Positions 37,195 to 47,100 of a DNA stretch of 64,000 bases are shown piece by piece. The first letter of the stretch is position 1. Each line of letters starts with the position of its first letter. The stretch lies in assembly GCA_965218495.1 (NCBI GenBank), contig OZ244626.1:1984001-2048000 (forward strand). Direction: 5' to 3'. This DNA comes from G965218495 sp965218495 (lineage in GTDB: Bacteria; Bacteroidota; Rhodothermia; Rhodothermales; Bin80). The position numbers and the translations under genes are program-made. The notes beneath the pieces were generated by a model. That model was not told the DNA's origin. It saw only the letters and a list, made by a program, of their open reading frames with translations, and did not search any database.

Positions 37195-38860
37195 GGGTGC
37201 TCCCCTCCACTATCAGCACTTCGCTACCTACGACCACCGAGGTTACCCGATCTACCGTGCCTCTGGGCCAATGCACCGTAATGCTGTCGGGCGAAGCAGC
37301 ATCGCCAAGGCCGAAGGTAGCCACGGATTCCAGGTGTGACAGATAACTGGATCCGGCTCTGAGCTCGCGGATTTGGCGCATGTTGCCGCTATGCAGCACA
37401 ACCACTGCACCATAGCCATCCCGGTTGCTCTGCCGCCCCTGGAGGCGCACACGCAGCCACCGGCCGACCTGCGTCTCATTGCGCCAAAGGTGCGCCGGGC
37501 CGTGGTTTTCCGTGATGAGCACATCGAGGTCGCCGTCCTTGTCATAGTCTGCATATGTAGCACCACGGGCGACCATCGCCTGCAGCAGGGGCCCTTGCGC
37601 CGCCATTTCAGCGAAGCGACCGCCGCCTTTGTTCAAGAAAAGCTGCGCAGGCTGCCGAAATGTCACTCCTTCCACGATCCGCGCAATATGCGTCTGAACA
37701 TGGCCATTGGCGACAAACAGATCAAGGTCCGCATCCAAGTCCACATCGAATAGAAACAGCCCAAAGGTAAGTGTCTTGAGAGTCGGTCGCCCCACCAGCG
37801 AGGCCGCAGCACGTTCCATAAAGAGCCCGTCACCGGTATGACGGTAGACCCCCACCATCTCACCCGAGAAATTGCCAACAAACCACGATGGCTCTCCCGT
37901 GGAGTCTACCACGCCAATGTCGATACCCATGCCCGCGCGCGGAGTGCCATGCAGGTCATACGCGATACCGCTCCGAATTCCTGTTTCGGTAAAGGTGCCA
38001 TCTCCGTCGTTCACAAATAACATGTCCCGCTCGGTGTCGTTGGCTACCGCCACGTCAGGCCAACCGTCACCGTTTGCGTCAAAGGATGCAACGCCCAGCG
38101 TCTTGTCGCGCCTGCCCTCAATACCCGAAAGAAACCCCGCCTCTCGCGTGCGGAGCACAAAGGTTCCGTCGCCCCGGTTGTGGTAATAGCGAGCTGAAAT
38201 GCCATCATACACCTCAGGTGTGCAGTACACCTTCTCGCCCTCAAAGCCGCAGTAGTGGTCCTTTTCCGGTGACCAGTCTACATATGTTCCGACGTACAGG
38301 TCAAGAAAGCCATCCCTGTCCGCGTCAAGAAAGAGTGCGGAGGTACTCCACTCTCTTGCGTCACCAATGCCCGCCTCCTCCCCTACCTCCGTAAAGGTGC
38401 CTCCGTCATTGCGGAGCAGCAGGTCCCTGTACAGAGTCGTCACGAAGACATCCGAATCCCCGTCGTTGTCGTAATCCCCAACGGTTACGCCAAACGCGTA
38501 CGCAGCGAGCTCAGCCAGTCCTGCCACCTGTGTTGCGTCCTCAAATGATCCGTCACCCTGATTGCGGAAGAGCCGCAGGCACGGACCACGGTAACCAATT
38601 TCACCTTCAAATGCGCCACCGACCACCAGGATGATGTCGACCCACTCATCACCATCATAGTCAAGAAACCCTGCCCCCGCGCCGACGATTTCCGGCGCCC
38701 ATGACTCGCCAAACCCGCCATTGGTATGCGCGAAGCCTGCCAGTCCAGCGGATTCCGTTACGTCCACAAACATCGCAAGCACGTCGGGCTCCTGGACTGG
38801 CTTACTGCACCCGGCACAAACCAGAACCAGCATCACGAACAGGATCCGGCTACTCTTCAC
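37184..38860 (-). CDS. ASPIC/UnbV - FG-GAP repeat lipoprotein, second of three
   Basis: A 558-residue paralogue of its neighbours. I chose the GTG at 38860 because it gives a proper lipoprotein signal (VKSSRILFVMLVLVCAGC) and lies inside the end of the preceding gene (GTGAAGAGTAG), a typical coupled start; the longer frame overlaps that gene by over 100 bases. Domains: FG-GAP repeats (AGFLDYDGDEWVDIILVVGG, VGDYDNDGDSDVFVTTLYRD, DADRDGFLDLYVGTYVDW, SFDANGDGWPDVAVANDTER) and an ASPIC/UnbV tail (IRELRAGSSYLSHLESVATF ... SPDSITVHWPRGTVDR). Its role matches that of its neighbours; ligand unknown. Confidence 0.88.
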   Translation of the reverse strand: MKSSRILFVMLVLVCAGCSKPVQEPDVLAMFVDVTESAGLAGFAHTNGGFGESWAPEIVGAGAGFLDYDGDEWVDIILVVGGAFEGEIGYRGPCLRLFRNQGDGSFEDATQVAGLAELAAYAFGVTVGDYDNDGDSDVFVTTLYRDLLLRNDGGTFTEVGEEAGIGDAREWSTSALFLDADRDGFLDLYVGTYVDWSPEKDHYCGFEGEKVYCTPEVYDGISARYYHNRGDGTFVLRTREAGFLSGIEGRRDKTLGVASFDANGDGWPDVAVANDTERDMLFVNDGDGTFTETGIRSGIAYDLHGTPRAGMGIDIGVVDSTGEPSWFVGNFSGEMVGVYRHTGDGLFMERAAASLVGRPTLKTLTFGLFLFDVDLDADLDLFVANGHVQTHIARIVEGVTFRQPAQLFLNKGGGRFAEMAAQGPLLQAMVARGATYADYDKDGDLDVLITENHGPAHLWRNETQVGRWLRVRLQGRQSNRDGYGAVVVLHSGNMRQIRELRAGSSYLSHLESVATFGLGDAASPDSITVHWPRGTVDRVTSVVVGSEVLIVEGSTHVQ

Positions 38861-40538
38861 CTTCAACAAGATGCAATTCCTGGTTTGCTGCCAGCGGACC
38901 AAGCAGCTGCATTTCGCCCATGGGCCAATAGATCCACAAGCTGTCGACGTGCTCTTCCTTCCCAAGCCCGAAGGTTACCGTGAGCTCATTTTGCGCAAGG
39001 TAGCTCGACCCTGAGCGCACTCGGCGCTCCTGGCGCTTGTCCCCTGTCAGTGCTACGATGCGCGCGCCAAGCCCATCACGGTTGCCCGACCGGCCTTCGA
39101 CGGAAATCCGAAGGTAGTTGTTGCCTCTATGGTCGTTGCGCCACAAGTGAGCCGGCCCGTCGTTCTCCGTTATCAGAATGTCTACATCTCCGTCCTTGTC
39201 ATAGTCTGCATATGCGGCACCGCGCGCCACCATTAGCACGCCAAGTGGGGGCGTAGTTTCAGGTGCAACCTCCTGAAAAAGGCCCTGTCCGATATTTTCG
39301 AATAACTGTGAGCGCTGGCGATAAGTGATCTTGTCCTGGTCTACCAGCCGATCCGGGTAAACGTGCCCGTTTGCAGCGAAGAGATCCAGATCCCCATCAA
39401 GCTCCAAATCGAACAGAAATAGACCGAACGCCAGCGTGTTAAGGCTTGGCTGCCCGATTCTGGACGACGCTGCCCGGTCCAGAAACAGGCCGCTTACCGT
39501 GTGACGATATACGCCGATCATCTCTTCCGAAAAATTGCCGACAAAGATTGACGGTTCGCCCGTCTCGTCCACGATGCCCACATCTATGCCCATGCCGGCC
39601 CGCGCCTCCCCATGTTCGCTGAATGCCACGCCACTGAGTACGCCACGCTCGGTGAACGTGCCATCACGATTGTTTTCATACAGCAGGTCCCCTTCACCAT
39701 CATTGGCAACCACAAAGTCACTCCAACCATCCCGGTTGTAGTCTAATTCCGCCATGCCCAGGGACTTGCCATACGCGAAATGCAAACCCGCCTCGTCGGT
39801 AGCATCTCTGAAGAATCCCTGCTCACTGCCCCAGTAAAAGCGGCTAGACATGCCTTCGTAGTCTGCCGGTACGCAGTAGAGCTTCACTTCTGCCCCCTCA
39901 GGGCAAAACTTGTCAGTAGCTGGCGTCCAGTCTGCATAGTTTCCCACGTAGACGTCAAGCCATGTGTCGTTGTTCGCGTCCAGGAATATCGCTGAGCTGC
40001 TCCACTCATCATGCTCGGAAATCCCTGCCAATTTTCCCACTTCGGCAAAGACACCGCCATCATTGCGAAAAAGCATGTTGTGGTTCAGGCTGGTCAGCAA
40101 AAAGTCCGTGTCGCCGTCGTTGTCGTAGTCAGCCGCAGCCATCCCGATGGTGTAGGCGTCCACGCCTTCCAGGCCAGCTTCGGCGGTGCGGTCTGCAAAC
40201 GTCCCGTCCCCGAGGTTCTGGAACAGCCACAAGGCGCGATAGCTATACCTAGGCGGGCGTTCCCACTGCCCGCCTCCCATCAGGAGGATATCGAGCCAGC
40301 CATCGCCATCGTAGTCAATCCATCCACCGCCCGAGCCCATCTGCTCCGCGTAGTACTTGTCTCCCGCCGCCCCATTGTCATGCACAAAGGCGCCGATCCC
40401 GGATTCCTGCGCCACATCCGTAAACGCTATGAGTGGTCCCACTGCCGTTTGAGAAACGTCAGATGTGCACCCCCACGTTACCAGGGCAAGCAGCACCACT
40501 ATGCAGGAAGCCCTGGGTGGAGCAATCATGCGCAACAC
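38850..40538 (-). CDS. ASPIC/UnbV - FG-GAP repeat lipoprotein, first of three
   Basis: A 562-residue lipoprotein (signal peptide ending LLALVTWGC, Cys24; an alternative ATG three codons later would also serve). Repeats: GGWIDYDGDGWLDILLMGGG, AAADYDNDGDTDFLLTSLNH, DANNDTWLDVYVGNYADW and ELDYNRDGWSDFVVANDGEG. ASPIC/UnbV tail: ERRVRSGSSYLAQNELTVTF ... EHVDSLWIYWPMGEMQ. It is the promoter-proximal member of the triplet, 95 bases downstream of the PorV/PorQ-like gene. The three paralogues clearly arose by tandem duplication followed by strong divergence. Confidence 0.9.
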   Translation of the reverse strand: MLRMIAPPRASCIVVLLALVTWGCTSDVSQTAVGPLIAFTDVAQESGIGAFVHDNGAAGDKYYAEQMGSGGGWIDYDGDGWLDILLMGGGQWERPPRYSYRALWLFQNLGDGTFADRTAEAGLEGVDAYTIGMAAADYDNDGDTDFLLTSLNHNMLFRNDGGVFAEVGKLAGISEHDEWSSSAIFLDANNDTWLDVYVGNYADWTPATDKFCPEGAEVKLYCVPADYEGMSSRFYWGSEQGFFRDATDEAGLHFAYGKSLGMAELDYNRDGWSDFVVANDGEGDLLYENNRDGTFTERGVLSGVAFSEHGEARAGMGIDVGIVDETGEPSIFVGNFSEEMIGVYRHTVSGLFLDRAASSRIGQPSLNTLAFGLFLFDLELDGDLDLFAANGHVYPDRLVDQDKITYRQRSQLFENIGQGLFQEVAPETTPPLGVLMVARGAAYADYDKDGDVDILITENDGPAHLWRNDHRGNNYLRISVEGRSGNRDGLGARIVALTGDKRQERRVRSGSSYLAQNELTVTFGLGKEEHVDSLWIYWPMGEMQLLGPLAANQELHLVEGEE

Positions 40539-40633
40539 GTATACGCAAAATGAGCGAAGAACCCGGCCTCCAGCCGGATCCTTCGCCCATTACTTACGGC
40601 CCAGCAGGCGCTGGTCCGGTATGCAGTTGAAGC

Positions 40634-41695
40634 CTACAGTCCGATATTCACGCCAACCCGGTGGACAGCACCGAACAGGCCGAAGTCCGTGTAGGCATAG
40701 TCTGCGCCAAAGTTGACACCGCCGGCGCCGACGCGAACGCCTGCACCCGCACTGAATCCCTGCTCTTCGCTGACGACAGCTTGCTCAAAGCCACCACGCA
40801 AGGACGCAATGCCCATAAACGTGTATTCCAGCCCGAATCGGACGTGCTCCGCAAAGTCACGTGGACGTTGCGCATCCACATTCAGCTGCAGCCGGTGCAA
40901 TTCAGGATCCATGCTGGTCAGATCCGCCATATTCATAGACGCGCCAATCTGGAAAGTCAGCGGCAATTCAAACCGCTCGCGCACGTAAGTTTGCTCAGCC
41001 GCAAAGTTGCGTGCCATCATGGCGATGGTAAGACTGCGGAAACCCGTCGAATAGAGCACGCCGAAATCAAAGGCGACGGTCTGCGCGCTGTAGCTATCGG
41101 TCGTTTCCACTTTCCCGCTTGCAAACTCTTGGCTCGTAACGAAGTCACTACCCAAGTCCTGAAACGCGAGTTTGATATTGGCGCCGGCCGAAAACCGGTC
41201 GCCGAACGAGCGGGCATAACCAAGCCCTACGGCCATGGACGTAGGAGAATACGCACCTGTGTCGATGAAGCCATACTCATTGTCGGCCCGTATTGTGCCC
41301 AAAAATTCTCCGTAGTCCACGGAGACAACTGAAACACCTACCACGCCCAGATTGCCGCCGCCAGGCCGGAAAGCCACGCTGGCCTGCGTATAGCTGATGT
41401 CGGCAATAAACTGGAGGATGCCACCAGAGGCAGAAAACTTGCCGAGCATGAATGCCATGCTGGCTGGGTTGTAGAACATGGAGGTCGATGACCCTTCGAA
41501 ATCTGCGGTGAGTGCAGAGCCCAGAGCAGAGGCCCTCGGATCAACTGACGTGCTAAGGAACTTCATACCCGTCTGTGCCCGCTTGTCGGTGGTGACTTCC
41601 GTATCCGGCGTCAGGCCCTGCTGGGCGAACGCAGAAGGCGCAAAGCCTGGTAGAAGCACCAAGGCCATCAAGGTTATGCAATAGCGCTTATTCAT
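40634..41695 (-). CDS. PorV/PorQ-family outer-membrane beta-barrel protein
   Basis: A 353-residue exported protein (signal MNKRYCITLMALVLLPGFAP, cleavage near AFAQ). RAQTGMKFLSTSVDPRASAL, GSALTADFEGSSTSMFYNPA and SMAFMLGKF are characteristic of the PorV/PorQ family, a FadL-like 14-strand barrel type. PorV shuttles T9SS cargo from the translocon to the attachment complex; PorQ-like members have less clear roles. The C-terminus ends in a typical outer-membrane strand (FGAVHRVGVNIGL). It lies between the large secreted protein, itself with a T9SS-like tail, and the ASPIC triplet, so it may help export or retain them. Confidence 0.87.
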   Translation of the reverse strand: MNKRYCITLMALVLLPGFAPSAFAQQGLTPDTEVTTDKRAQTGMKFLSTSVDPRASALGSALTADFEGSSTSMFYNPASMAFMLGKFSASGGILQFIADISYTQASVAFRPGGGNLGVVGVSVVSVDYGEFLGTIRADNEYGFIDTGAYSPTSMAVGLGYARSFGDRFSAGANIKLAFQDLGSDFVTSQEFASGKVETTDSYSAQTVAFDFGVLYSTGFRSLTIAMMARNFAAEQTYVRERFELPLTFQIGASMNMADLTSMDPELHRLQLNVDAQRPRDFAEHVRFGLEYTFMGIASLRGGFEQAVVSEEQGFSAGAGVRVGAGGVNFGADYAYTDFGLFGAVHRVGVNIGL

Positions 41696-41730
41696 AGCAG
41701 CTGTACTGTTTTGTGTTGCCTGTTTGATTT

Positions 41731-41752
41731 GCCCCGGCCCGAAGGCCGGGGC
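41731..41752 (-). terminator. GC-rich hairpin between two operon genes
   Basis: GCCCCGGCC (41731-41739) pairs perfectly with GGCCGGGGC (41744-41752) around CGAA. Read on the minus strand it follows the end of the large secreted-protein gene by nine bases... the order along transcription is: secreted-protein stop, then hairpin, then PorV start. No T run follows, so it may be a transcript-stabilising or attenuating structure rather than a full terminator. Confidence 0.55.
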
Positions 41753-41760
41753 CTCAGTTG

Positions 41761-44082
41761 TTAGCGTATGACGGTGAATTTCAGGACAGATTCCTCTCCG
41801 TTGGCGTTATCCGTAATGACCGCGATATAGATGCCACTCACCAAGAGCTGGCGTGACTTCGTGGTCAGGTTCCAAAGCTCGTCACCGCTTCCGTCATCGT
41901 GCACGATAGTATGTACAAGCTCTCCGATCTCCGTGAAGATCTTGATGGTACAGTCACCTGGGATGTTGAAGAATGCCACGCGGTCTTCCTGCTCGAAACG
42001 TACGCTGTTGTCCGCACCAAGGTTTACGGGGTTCGGGACAACACGCGCATCCGCAACCGTACCGCTGTCCCCGTACGGTGGACGCTTCAGGTTTACCGGC
42101 TGGTATGTCTGCGTCAGATAGCGCGAACTCCGCAACGGGTAGCCGCCCGGGGTACCGTTGATGCCGTCCGGATCGTTAGGCTGCGACCCGCCAACAGCCT
42201 GCAGATAGTAGTAATAGTCAGTACCGCGGTCCGGGCTCGCGTCCGCATACGACGTGGCACTGGCATCCATCTCCGCGATAAGTTCGTAACCGCATTCAAT
42301 CTGCCCGGCTGATCCATCAACCGTGCCACCGCCGAAGTTTGAGTCGTCAGTGCAGCCAGTCGAGTACAGATTGTCCTCCCACAGATCCGAACGATACAGC
42401 AGCCACTTGGTCCGCGAAGGACCACCGGCGGGAGGCGTCCATTCAACGTCGACCTTGTCGGGCCGGCCAAACACGCTAAACTCCAGCGGTGCATGTGGCG
42501 CCTCCGGAATCGGATACGTGGACATGTTGTTACTTGCGGCGTACAGGTTAATCCCACGCTGCAGCGTCGTGAAGAGTGAATCTCTTGACGTCATGACCCA
42601 CTGATTCTTGGTCATCTCCTCCAAACCCCAGCCGAAGGAGTCAAACATGCCATCGCCATCCGAATCGATCTGGTTGATGGTGTAGTCAAAGGCACCTGTC
42701 TGGATCGTGCCATCCTTGTCAGCATCAAACTGGATCAGTTTCGTGTCACGGCTCGTCCCACCTCGTTTATATGCGCGCCCAATCTTGTAGTCAGCGTCAA
42801 AGCCCAAACCGCCAATGGCCTCCACGATCACTATGCGAACGCTCTCGCCCGGCCCAATGTCGTAAGGGCCATATGCGGTCGTTACCGCGTGTCCACCCTG
42901 CTTACCGGTAGACGCATCGTTTTTGGCTTCCCAGAATATGCCACTGGGCTCAATGCGGTCGGCATAGTGCGGAAACATGTGCTGCGAACCACCTGCAATC
43001 CGATCCGGGTTCTCACGAGTACGGATGCCCCACTCGTAGTAGTCCTCGTGCGACGATCCGTCCGCCGTCAGCGCTTCATCCGAATCCATGAACCCCATAG
43101 TCCTAGGCTGACAGGTGTCAATGGTAGCCTGCGTGCACCGTATAAAGGTCTTGTCCGTCGGGGTATTGTCGGCATGAATCGTCATTCGCCCGATATAGGA
43201 ACTGCCCGACAGGCGCCCAAGGGAATCACCGGACGCTACCCAGTCATTCTCGGCAAAGACCGGCGCGCCAATTCTGTCGTATTGTGACTGCGCCTCGGGG
43301 TCAACTCCGATCCACAGGTACTGCGCGGTGAACGATATCGGGTAGTCCGCATGCCCGTCTCCAACGACGTCTACCATACTGAACTTGCCCCACACCTGGC
43401 CGCCACTAACCGTCCAGGCACCCTGAAGGCTGCCCCGCCACCGGTGAATCCGGAAGAAGTAGGTGTCATTCAGCGTCTGGCTGGGCAATTCTATCTCCTC
43501 ATCGTCGTCGCTGTTGCCCGTGTTCGTGTAGACGTACTCAATGATGTGGTAATCATCGTGCGCCTGGTTGACCCAAGCGTACGCCCGGCGGTCAATAGTA
43601 ATCCCGACAATCATATTGTGGATGTTGTGCACCATACGGTCCGCCGGAAGGCTAGGATCGATTTCATCCAAGACCGCCACATTGTCGAAGGAAAGCGCTC
43701 CGTCCACCTCTACGACCGTGTCCTCCGTCCTACCCCTGAGGACGTTTTGTACGGGGAAGGTTACGTCGGCACCGGCGGTACGCGGCCCTATGCGAGCCAC
43801 AAAGTATGGCCAATTCTGCCCGTTATGATCTGTCCAGTCCTTCGTACCGATCCAAAACGCTTTTGCTCGAAAGTGGCTGCTGTTTCGAAGAATTGCTGGC
43901 CATTCCATGCCGTCCGCAGCAGTGGAATTCACCTCATCCTGGGCACCGGACTCGACGTACGTACCGTGAAAGGTCCCGATGTCCAGCCACTGCGCCGTGA
44001 ACTGGGCATGCGCCGCAGTCGAACCAAGAAAAACGAGCAGCGCGGCAGCGACAAGGTTTCTAAAGTAGCAAGAGCTATTCAT
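41761..44082 (-). CDS. Large secreted protein with T9SS-like C-terminal domain
   Basis: A 773-residue exported protein (signal MNSSCYFRNLVAAALLVFLG, cleavage near AHAQ). The N-terminal 450 residues describe a beta-rich region with ATILRNSSHFRAKAFWIGTK-like and YHIIEYVYTNTGNSDDDEEI segments, which I do not recognise. A fibronectin-III-like module follows at about 545-665 (FSVFGRPDKVDVEWTPPAGG). The C-terminus (ADARVVPNPVNLG ... IKIFTEIGELVHTIVHDDGS ... VSGIYIAVITDN) resembles T9SS sorting domains. It lies directly downstream of the TonB receptor and probably partners with it at the surface, in place of a SusD-type protein, which is absent here. The partnership is inferred from position. Confidence 0.82.
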   Translation of the reverse strand: MNSSCYFRNLVAAALLVFLGSTAAHAQFTAQWLDIGTFHGTYVESGAQDEVNSTAADGMEWPAILRNSSHFRAKAFWIGTKDWTDHNGQNWPYFVARIGPRTAGADVTFPVQNVLRGRTEDTVVEVDGALSFDNVAVLDEIDPSLPADRMVHNIHNMIVGITIDRRAYAWVNQAHDDYHIIEYVYTNTGNSDDDEEIELPSQTLNDTYFFRIHRWRGSLQGAWTVSGGQVWGKFSMVDVVGDGHADYPISFTAQYLWIGVDPEAQSQYDRIGAPVFAENDWVASGDSLGRLSGSSYIGRMTIHADNTPTDKTFIRCTQATIDTCQPRTMGFMDSDEALTADGSSHEDYYEWGIRTRENPDRIAGGSQHMFPHYADRIEPSGIFWEAKNDASTGKQGGHAVTTAYGPYDIGPGESVRIVIVEAIGGLGFDADYKIGRAYKRGGTSRDTKLIQFDADKDGTIQTGAFDYTINQIDSDGDGMFDSFGWGLEEMTKNQWVMTSRDSLFTTLQRGINLYAASNNMSTYPIPEAPHAPLEFSVFGRPDKVDVEWTPPAGGPSRTKWLLYRSDLWEDNLYSTGCTDDSNFGGGTVDGSAGQIECGYELIAEMDASATSYADASPDRGTDYYYYLQAVGGSQPNDPDGINGTPGGYPLRSSRYLTQTYQPVNLKRPPYGDSGTVADARVVPNPVNLGADNSVRFEQEDRVAFFNIPGDCTIKIFTEIGELVHTIVHDDGSGDELWNLTTKSRQLLVSGIYIAVITDNANGEESVLKFTVIR

Positions 44083-44114
44083 GTGCTTGCTGTTTTGATT
44101 GAATGAGAAAAGCT

Positions 44115-44142
44115 ACCGGCGGCACGGAATCCCGTGCCGCCG
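44115..44142 (-). terminator. 12-bp perfect hairpin downstream of the TonB receptor gene
   Basis: CCGGCGGCACGG (44115-44126) pairs with CCGTGCCGCCGG (44131-44142) around a four-base loop. On the minus strand it follows the receptor stop by about 12 bases and is followed by TAGCTTTTCTC, a weak T-rich run. It may act as a partial terminator or as a stabilising 3' end that makes receptor mRNA more abundant than the downstream genes. Confidence 0.62.
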
Positions 44143-44154
44143 GGCTGAGATCGT

Positions 44155-47100
44155 CTAGAATGTGAGCCGAACGCCCAACGTGACGCGCCGGTTGTTAAGA
44201 AACGTGTTAAAACGCAAGTTGGGCATATCGATGTACGCCTTGTCTTTCAGCATCTGGTCCACCTGATCCTGGGGCACCTGGTCCCAACTTGAGCCATTCC
44301 ACCGCGAGTACGTTCCCGTGTCGGCGGCCCAGTACCACGCTGCCGCTGCAGGTGAGCTGACGTTGGCCAAAGTTCCGACGGCCTCGACTGGCTGGTAGTC
44401 CACATCGGGATGGCGGAACACGCCCGGCTTGTCGCTGCCGGGAATCCAGACATACGGAAGGCCGCCCAAATTGACCTTCTCCAGGTAGGTCTTGCTGCCG
44501 TCAACGGCATTCAGCTCGTCGTAGATGTCTTCCGGAAGATGAAGTGACCACATGTAGCGATCAAAGTCACGGTTGTCTGGATGGAAGCCGGTAACGTTGT
44601 ACAGGTGGCGCCGGTTGAAGACGTTATCAACATCTAGGAACAGCTGGGCAGCACCGAATTGCGTGTTGATGTGCTTGGTAAAGCGAAGGTCGAACCCGAT
44701 GTAGCTGCGCCAGCGCACATTTTCCTGCAGCTCGGGCGGTGCGGCCGCGCCGCCGGCCCAAGTCCACTGCGTCCCTGCACGCCATTCGCCCAAGAGGCTG
44801 ACCCGCCAGTCACCGAGCAGGTCGCCATTGAGCACGCTGGGCATGAACTTGCTCGGCGTGAGCAGCAGGAGATTGCCCCGCGCAAACGGCTCGGCCAAGG
44901 GTGCACCCAACCTGTAGTCGGTCGACGTACGCAGGTAGTTGCGCTGCTCAAACGTATTCTCGTTGAACTCGCCGTAGCCAAAGTTGCCGCCCTTCGTCTG
45001 CAGGTACGTGTAGTTCAGGAACCCGCGAATCCATTTGCCTCGGCTCTTGGTCAGCGTAACCTCCGCGCCGCGGACATCTCTGTAGTTCCAAGGCTCTCTA
45101 GTCGAGTAGGACACAACGCCGCCGAGTGACCGATAGGTTACGCCCCGCGGCTGATTCCGGATGTCGCGGTAGAAACCGGATATGCGCAGCAGAAACTGGC
45201 CCGCGATATTCTGGTCAAAGCCAAGCTCGTACGCCACCGTCAGCGGCATTGGGTGGTCCGGATTCCCGAGCACGTCAATGCCGCCATTGCGGGACTGCCG
45301 GATTCCGAAGATGTCAAACGGGTTCAACATCTGGCGGAAGTGGCCGTAATTAAAGTACAGCTTGCTTTCCAGCGTGATAGGGAACGAGACCCCCAGACGC
45401 GGGCTGACAAAGATTTGCGCCGACGGATCTTCCTTTTCCAAAAGCTCGTCCAATTCTTCGACGCGATTCCGGAAGGCTTGGTCGTAAGGGTTTTCCGCGA
45501 CCCACCACGGCGTATTGGCATCAAAGAAGTCCAGGCGAAGGCCCAAGTTGGCAATCATGCCCTGAAATTCAAGCTTGCCTTGCGCATATGCTGCGCCCTG
45601 AATGGGAGTCCGCTCGAATGGGAAGTCTTGCTCTGCTTCCGGCCCAATAAGGGCCAAATTCACACGCTGGTAGTTCAGGTTATAGTCGCTGATGATCAGC
45701 TCCGCCCCTGTCTTGAGCTGGAGCACGCGCGTGAGCTGACTTGTCAAATCAAAGCGACCCGTAAAGACGCTTACATCGGAGGTATCACGAGTCTTGACCC
45801 AGTGGCCACCGGTAGTTTCCGCGCCGCCAATAAGGTTGCCACCCTGCCCGAGGAATCCAAACGGCTCGTCGGCTACCACGTACGGAGTCAGCACGCCGTC
45901 TCCATTCAGGTCGGTTGTGCCGCCAAATTCCGTGAGCCGGTCCCGATTGGCGAGCCCGGCTTCCGTTGGCCGGCCCAGGTTGTTCGTGTACGGCACCTGA
46001 ACAAAGTTGCCATCGTCGTCGATGTAAGATCCATCGCGCAAGTTCGGGAAGTGGCTGCGGTACTTGGTGGCAAGATTCTGGAGGCTGACTTCATAGAAGG
46101 TGCTGGCACTTAGCGTGTGCGTAAATGTTGCGCCCAAGAGCGAGTGGTCAATGTTGGCCAACGGAAAGGCACCATCCGAAAGGAGCACGCGGCCCCTTCG
46201 GTTGATCCCGTCCACGATGTCCGCGCCAGCGCCCCACCACGGATAGGCAGGCATGTTGCCGTTATACATCCGCAAATCCGCCGAGCCTTGAGATTGGTTA
46301 ATGCCGCGCTCCGTGCTCATCATGCCATTGATGGTGAGCTTCATGCCGCGACTAACGTTCGAGACCAGCTTGCCCTGAAACGTGTTGCTGTTGAAGGCAT
46401 CCCGTGACTGGGGGTACAGGTATGCGTTCTGCGTTCCGCGGTAGGACAGCAGGAATCGAAGGTCCCCAAGCTGAGAGCTCATCCCTGGTACCAGCGGCCC
46501 GCTGACAGTCACGTCGGCTTCATAGTCGGGAATGGCAATAGCGTTGTCCTTTCGGTGGGTGTGCTTGAAGTAGTCCTGCATGTCCTGAGCTGTGACATCG
46601 AATCCTTCGTCGTTTTTCAGACGCTCGGCGAGCGTCGTCCAGCCCTCAAAGCCGTTGTATTGACGCTGCTTATAAATATCCCACGCACCGCTTTCGGTCC
46701 CGTCCATGGCCACGGCGGGGTCCAGGAACGGCCGGATGAACCAACTGTCGCAGTCACCGGTTACGCGCCCGCTATAATCGCAATCGTTCAGGTTGGTCCC
46801 GCCAAGCCCTTCCAGCGTCTTGGCCTGAGGTGGTTGGTAACGTAGTAGAGCATCCACACTGTAGCGGGTGCGTGAGGGCTCCTTGGTGGTCACGTTCACA
46901 ATACCGCTACGGACATTCCCGTACTCCGCATTGAAGCCACCGGTCTGCACCTGAATCTCTTCTAGGGAGGTGTAGCTGATGTTGGTGAATGGCTGTTGAG
47001 AGCGGCCCGTGCGCAAGTTCATGCCGTCTACAACGAAGGCGACCTCGTTCAAACCGCCGCCGCGAACGCGCAGCCCTGGCTCGATGCCCGCCTGAAGGTC

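Noticed and set aside
45253..46113. 286-residue open frame on the plus strand
   Set aside because: Antisense to the TonB receptor; codon pattern follows the receptor.
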